Shown: positions 6,289 through 7,748 of the stretch, one piece after another | Position numbering within the stretch: the stretch's first letter is position 1 | Layout of the letters: every line of letters starts with the position of its first letter | DNA from: HGM12587 sp964561705 | Lineage (GTDB): Bacteria > Bacillota > Clostridia > Lachnospirales > Lachnospiraceae | Direction of reading: 5' to 3' | DNA: 7,748 nt | NCBI GenBank assembly: GCA_964561705.1 | Contig: CAZLQJ010000072.1 | Coordinates: 1-7,748 of the forward strand | The notes under the pieces: model-generated | What the model was told of the DNA's origin: nothing | Databases searched by the model: none | What the model saw: only the letters and a program-made list of their open reading frames with translations | Made by a program: the position numbers and the translations under genes

Positions 6289-6318
6289 CTGTCATTTATT
6301 CTAAAAAAAGCGTATAAT
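6289..6318 (+). promoter_or_regulatory. Promoter of the small plus-strand gene
   Basis: A perfect TATAAT (6313-6318) follows CTGTCA (6289-6294) at 18 nt. The -35 match is four of six. A GGGAGG ribosome-binding site and an ATG follow within 30 nt of the -10 box, so the parts are well placed for one short transcript ending at the terminator at 6531-6552. Confidence 0.6.
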
Positions 6319-6346
6319 GTGCATATCATTTTGGGAGGTTACTTTT

Positions 6347-6481
6347 ATGACTTATGATAAAATCATCGAATGCGCTGCAGCAGCCTTGCAGGTTTCCGGA
6401 GTTTGCTTTTTCCTGTATGTCTGCTTACTGCATCTTTGTCCGGCTTCTCGCAGAAGAATATTCCATGAGCTACACCTGTGA
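6347..6481 (+). CDS. Small predicted membrane protein, possibly cut short by a frameshift
   Basis: An ATG at 6347 lies 8 nt after GGGAGG (6333-6338) and just downstream of a good promoter. The frame encodes 44 residues: a short polar start (MTYDKIIEC), one hydrophobic segment (about residues 9-31, AAAALQVSGVCFFLYVCLLH), then a basic tail and a TGA at 6479-6481. I do not recognise the family. Oddly, the alternative frame stays open to a TAA at 6540-6542 and ends in a protein-like stretch (GALAFWGMYVFDENKNQP) immediately at the terminator stem. A one-base change in the T-run near 6404-6410 would join the two into a protein of about 65 residues. So this may be a degraded gene, a sequencing error, or simply a 44-residue protein. 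Confidence 0.5.
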   Translation: MTYDKIIECAAAALQVSGVCFFLYVCLLHLCPASRRRIFHELHL

Positions 6482-6530
6482 AGATGGTGCCTTGGCATTT
6501 TGGGGCATGTATGTATTTGACGAAAACAAA

Positions 6531-6552
6531 AACCAGCCTTAACCGGCTGGTT
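6531..6552. terminator. Bidirectional terminator between the small plus gene and the NifX/SlyD fusion
   Basis: AACCAGCC and GGCTGGTT form a perfect 8-bp stem with a 6-nt loop. It has T's on the plus side (TTTT to 6554) and A's (AAACAAAA) on the other, which become a U-tract for minus-strand transcripts. It lies 17 nt past the fusion-gene stop at 6569 and at the end of the plus-strand reading frame, serving both convergent genes. Confidence 0.85.
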
Positions 6553-6568
6553 TTCTACTACACATATT

Positions 6569-7423
6569 TTAACAAACTTCCACAAGTTCAATCTTGAAGT
6601 TCAATTCTTTTCCTGCCATTTCATGATTTGCATCAAAGCGAATGACTCCGTCCTGTTTTGCAACCACTTTTACCGGGAACGGCTGTCCCATGGAATTCTG
6701 GAGATACACCTGCTGTCCCACTTCCAGTTCTTCTGATCCCGGAAGATCACTGATATTGATATCAAAAATTGCATTTGGATCCGGCATTCCATAAGCTTCT
6801 TCCGGCATCAAATGAATATCTACAATCTGACCAACTTCCATAACTGCTACTGCCTTATCAAATCCCTTGATCATCATGCCAGCGCCGCAAACAAAATCTA
6901 ATGTCTGTCCGCGATCATAAGAAGAATCAAATTTAGTACCATCATCAAAAGTTCCTGTATAATGTACTTTTACAGTCTTTCCTACATTTGCTCCTTCAAT
7001 TGCCGAATGTCCGCCGCAGCCACCATGGCAGCCACCGTGTCCACAGGAATGACCATCTTCATGATCTCCACAGCTGTGTCCTTCGCCATGATCATGATGA
7101 TTGCAGGTTGTTCCCGCATGAACCAGTTTACCATCTAAATAATCCTGTACTGCCTGATCTACATTTCCCGATGCACCGGCACATACTTCAATCCCTGCAT
7201 CCGCCAGCGCATTCATTGCACCGCCGCCAATACCGCCGCAAACAAGGACATTCACCCCATGTCCAGCAAGAACGCCTGCCAATGCACCATGTCCGCTGCC
7301 GTTAGAACTTACCACTTCACCCGAAACGATCTGACCGTTTTCTACCTCATATATTTTAAAATTTTCTGTTTTTCCAAAATGCTGAAAAATTTCACCATTT
7401 TCATAGGTTGCTGCAATTTTCAT
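6569..7423 (-). CDS. NifX-like domain / His-Cys linker / SlyD-type FKBP prolyl isomerase fusion
   Basis: A 284-residue, three-part protein. Residues 1-100 match the dinitrogenase iron-molybdenum cofactor (NifX/NifB-C-terminal) fold: HFGKTENFKIYEV near the start, then CGGIGGGAMNALADAGIEV (62-80). Residues 102-139 are a metal-binding linker with 10 His and 5 Cys. Residues 148-284 are a SlyD-like FKBP: VKVHYTGTFDDGTKFDSS (151-168), GMMIKGFDKAV (182-192), the inserted-in-flap chaperone domain (about 225-265), and NHEMAGKELNFKIELVEV closing strands. E. coli SlyD carries its His-rich region at the C-terminus and delivers nickel for hydrogenase; here the metal tract is an internal linker. There is no signal peptide. 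The start is the ATG at 7423 with AAAGGAG 7 nt upstream, not the TTG at 7429. A nickel chaperone role for CODH is inferred from domains and neighbours. Confidence 0.88.
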   Translation of the reverse strand: MKIAATYENGEIFQHFGKTENFKIYEVENGQIVSGEVVSSNGSGHGALAGVLAGHGVNVLVCGGIGGGAMNALADAGIEVCAGASGNVDQAVQDYLDGKLVHAGTTCNHHDHGEGHSCGDHEDGHSCGHGGCHGGCGGHSAIEGANVGKTVKVHYTGTFDDGTKFDSSYDRGQTLDFVCGAGMMIKGFDKAVAVMEVGQIVDIHLMPEEAYGMPDPNAIFDINISDLPGSEELEVGQQVYLQNSMGQPFPVKVVAKQDGVIRFDANHEMAGKELNFKIELVEVC

Positions 7424-7458
7424 TTTCAAACTCCTTTATCATCTATACATTTTAACCC

Positions 7459-7487
7459 ATTATAATACAGACTGTATCAATTGGCAA
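7459..7487 (-). promoter_or_regulatory. Strong promoter of the NifX/SlyD fusion gene
   Basis: On the minus strand TTGCCA (7482-7487, five of six) and a perfect TATAAT (7459-7464) are spaced by exactly 17 nt. The expected start is near 7452, giving a leader of about 30 nt. It is the best promoter in the window. Confidence 0.8.
7465..7477. promoter_or_regulatory. Operator-like palindrome inside the promoter spacer
   Basis: ATACAG-A-CTGTAT is a perfect 6+6 inverted repeat lying between the -10 and -35 boxes, where a bound repressor would block RNA polymerase. A related 9-nt half, TTGATACAG (7564-7572), is the reverse complement of CTGTATCAA at 7472-7480. It has the TACA/TGTA look of CopY/BlaI-type sites, but the spacing is 3 rather than 2, so no regulator is named. 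Confidence 0.5.
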
Positions 7488-7593
7488 AGACAAAATATTT
7501 CATAAGCATATCGTTTTTAAATGTTTTACTCATTTTTTACGTTTTTCCGGTACGTCAGTCTATTTGATACAGATATGCTACGTGGCAAAATTT

Positions 7594-7630
7594 AAGGCTA
7601 CCGCAGTCCACTTGGAACCACGATAGCCTT
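7594..7630 (-). terminator. Hairpin terminator after the right-edge gene
   Basis: Minus-strand RNA pairs AAGGCTATCG with CGGTAGCCTT (10 bp, one G-U) with a 17-nt loop, followed by AAATTTTG. The U-tract is short, so strength is moderate. It lies 17 nt beyond the stop at 7648. The plus strand has an A-C mismatch. Confidence 0.65.
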
Positions 7631-7647
7631 TGATTTTAAAGGATTTC

Positions 7648-7748
7648 TTAGAATTTGCCTGCGTCTGCTGCTTCCTGAACAGAAACTGCTACCGCTACAG
7701 TCATACCAACCATTGGGTTGTTACCTGCACCGATGAGACCCATCATTT
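7648..7748 (-). CDS. C-terminal end of a probable GGGtGRT-family protein (runs off right edge)
   Basis: The last 32 codons are MMGLIGAGNNPMVGMTVAVAVSVQEAADAGKF followed by TAA, read in two parts here as MMGLIGAGNNPMVGM and TVAVAVSVQEAADAGKF. This glycine/asparagine then alternating valine ending matches my memory of the GGGtGRT family of uncharacterised proteins common in gut Clostridia. The signature GGGtGRT motif would lie outside the window, so the call rests on the tail alone. It is followed by its own terminator, so it is probably not co-transcribed with the fusion gene. Confidence 0.5.
   Translation of the reverse strand, partial: MMGLIGAGNNPMVGMTVAVAVSVQEAADAGKF

Noticed and set aside
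6233..6295. 20-codon minus-strand frame (starts MTGIFELVLTKTVLEQHF)
   Set aside because: It has no ribosome-binding site or convincing promoter. It could be a gene remnant, but nothing in the window supports that.
6352..6591. 79-codon minus-strand open frame overlapping the convergent terminator
   Set aside because: It crosses a perfect terminator stem, overlaps the end of the fusion gene, and lacks a start signal.

Overview
The window looks like part of the Wood-Ljungdahl (acetyl-CoA pathway) locus of a low-to-moderate GC Gram-positive acetogen. A gut Lachnospiraceae (Blautia-like) bacterium is my best guess, from the strong AGGAGG ribosome-binding sites, the gene set and the protein style. 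The taxon is an inference. Every large gene lies on the minus strand, so transcription runs from high to low coordinates.

Layout in transcription order: (1) 7648-7748, the last 32 codons of a gene, probably a GGGtGRT-family protein, followed by a hairpin terminator. (2) 6569-7423, a three-part protein: NifX-like domain, His/Cys-rich linker, SlyD-type FKBP prolyl isomerase. It has its own near-consensus promoter carrying an operator-like inverted repeat. (3) 6347-6542, a small plus-strand membrane-protein gene, possibly frameshifted, that shares a convergent terminator with the fusion gene. (4) 2482-5970, rnfC2-metV-metF, tightly packed. These encode the methylenetetrahydrofolate reductase complex of the methyl branch (MetF catalytic, MetV iron-sulfur/zinc, RnfC2 NADH-linked electron input), and the unit ends in a strong terminator. 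(5) 1-2179, a second unit with its own promoter and a leader of about 170 nt: an extremely His/Cys-rich small protein, cooT, cooC and the N-terminal third of cooS/acsA, the carbon monoxide dehydrogenase, which runs off the left edge.

The genes fit one theme. RnfC2-MetV-MetF makes methyl-THF. CooS reduces CO2 to CO for acetyl-CoA synthesis, and its Ni-Fe-S C-cluster needs nickel. Four consecutive or nearby proteins carry nickel-type binding features: the His/Cys-rich protein, CooT with Cys2, CooC with a CxC motif, and the SlyD fusion. The least familiar parts are the His/Cys-rich protein with its separate C-terminal domain, the NifX/SlyD fusion, the MetV-like domain repeated inside RnfC2, and the small elements between genes. 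The acetyl-CoA synthase and corrinoid protein genes are not in the window.
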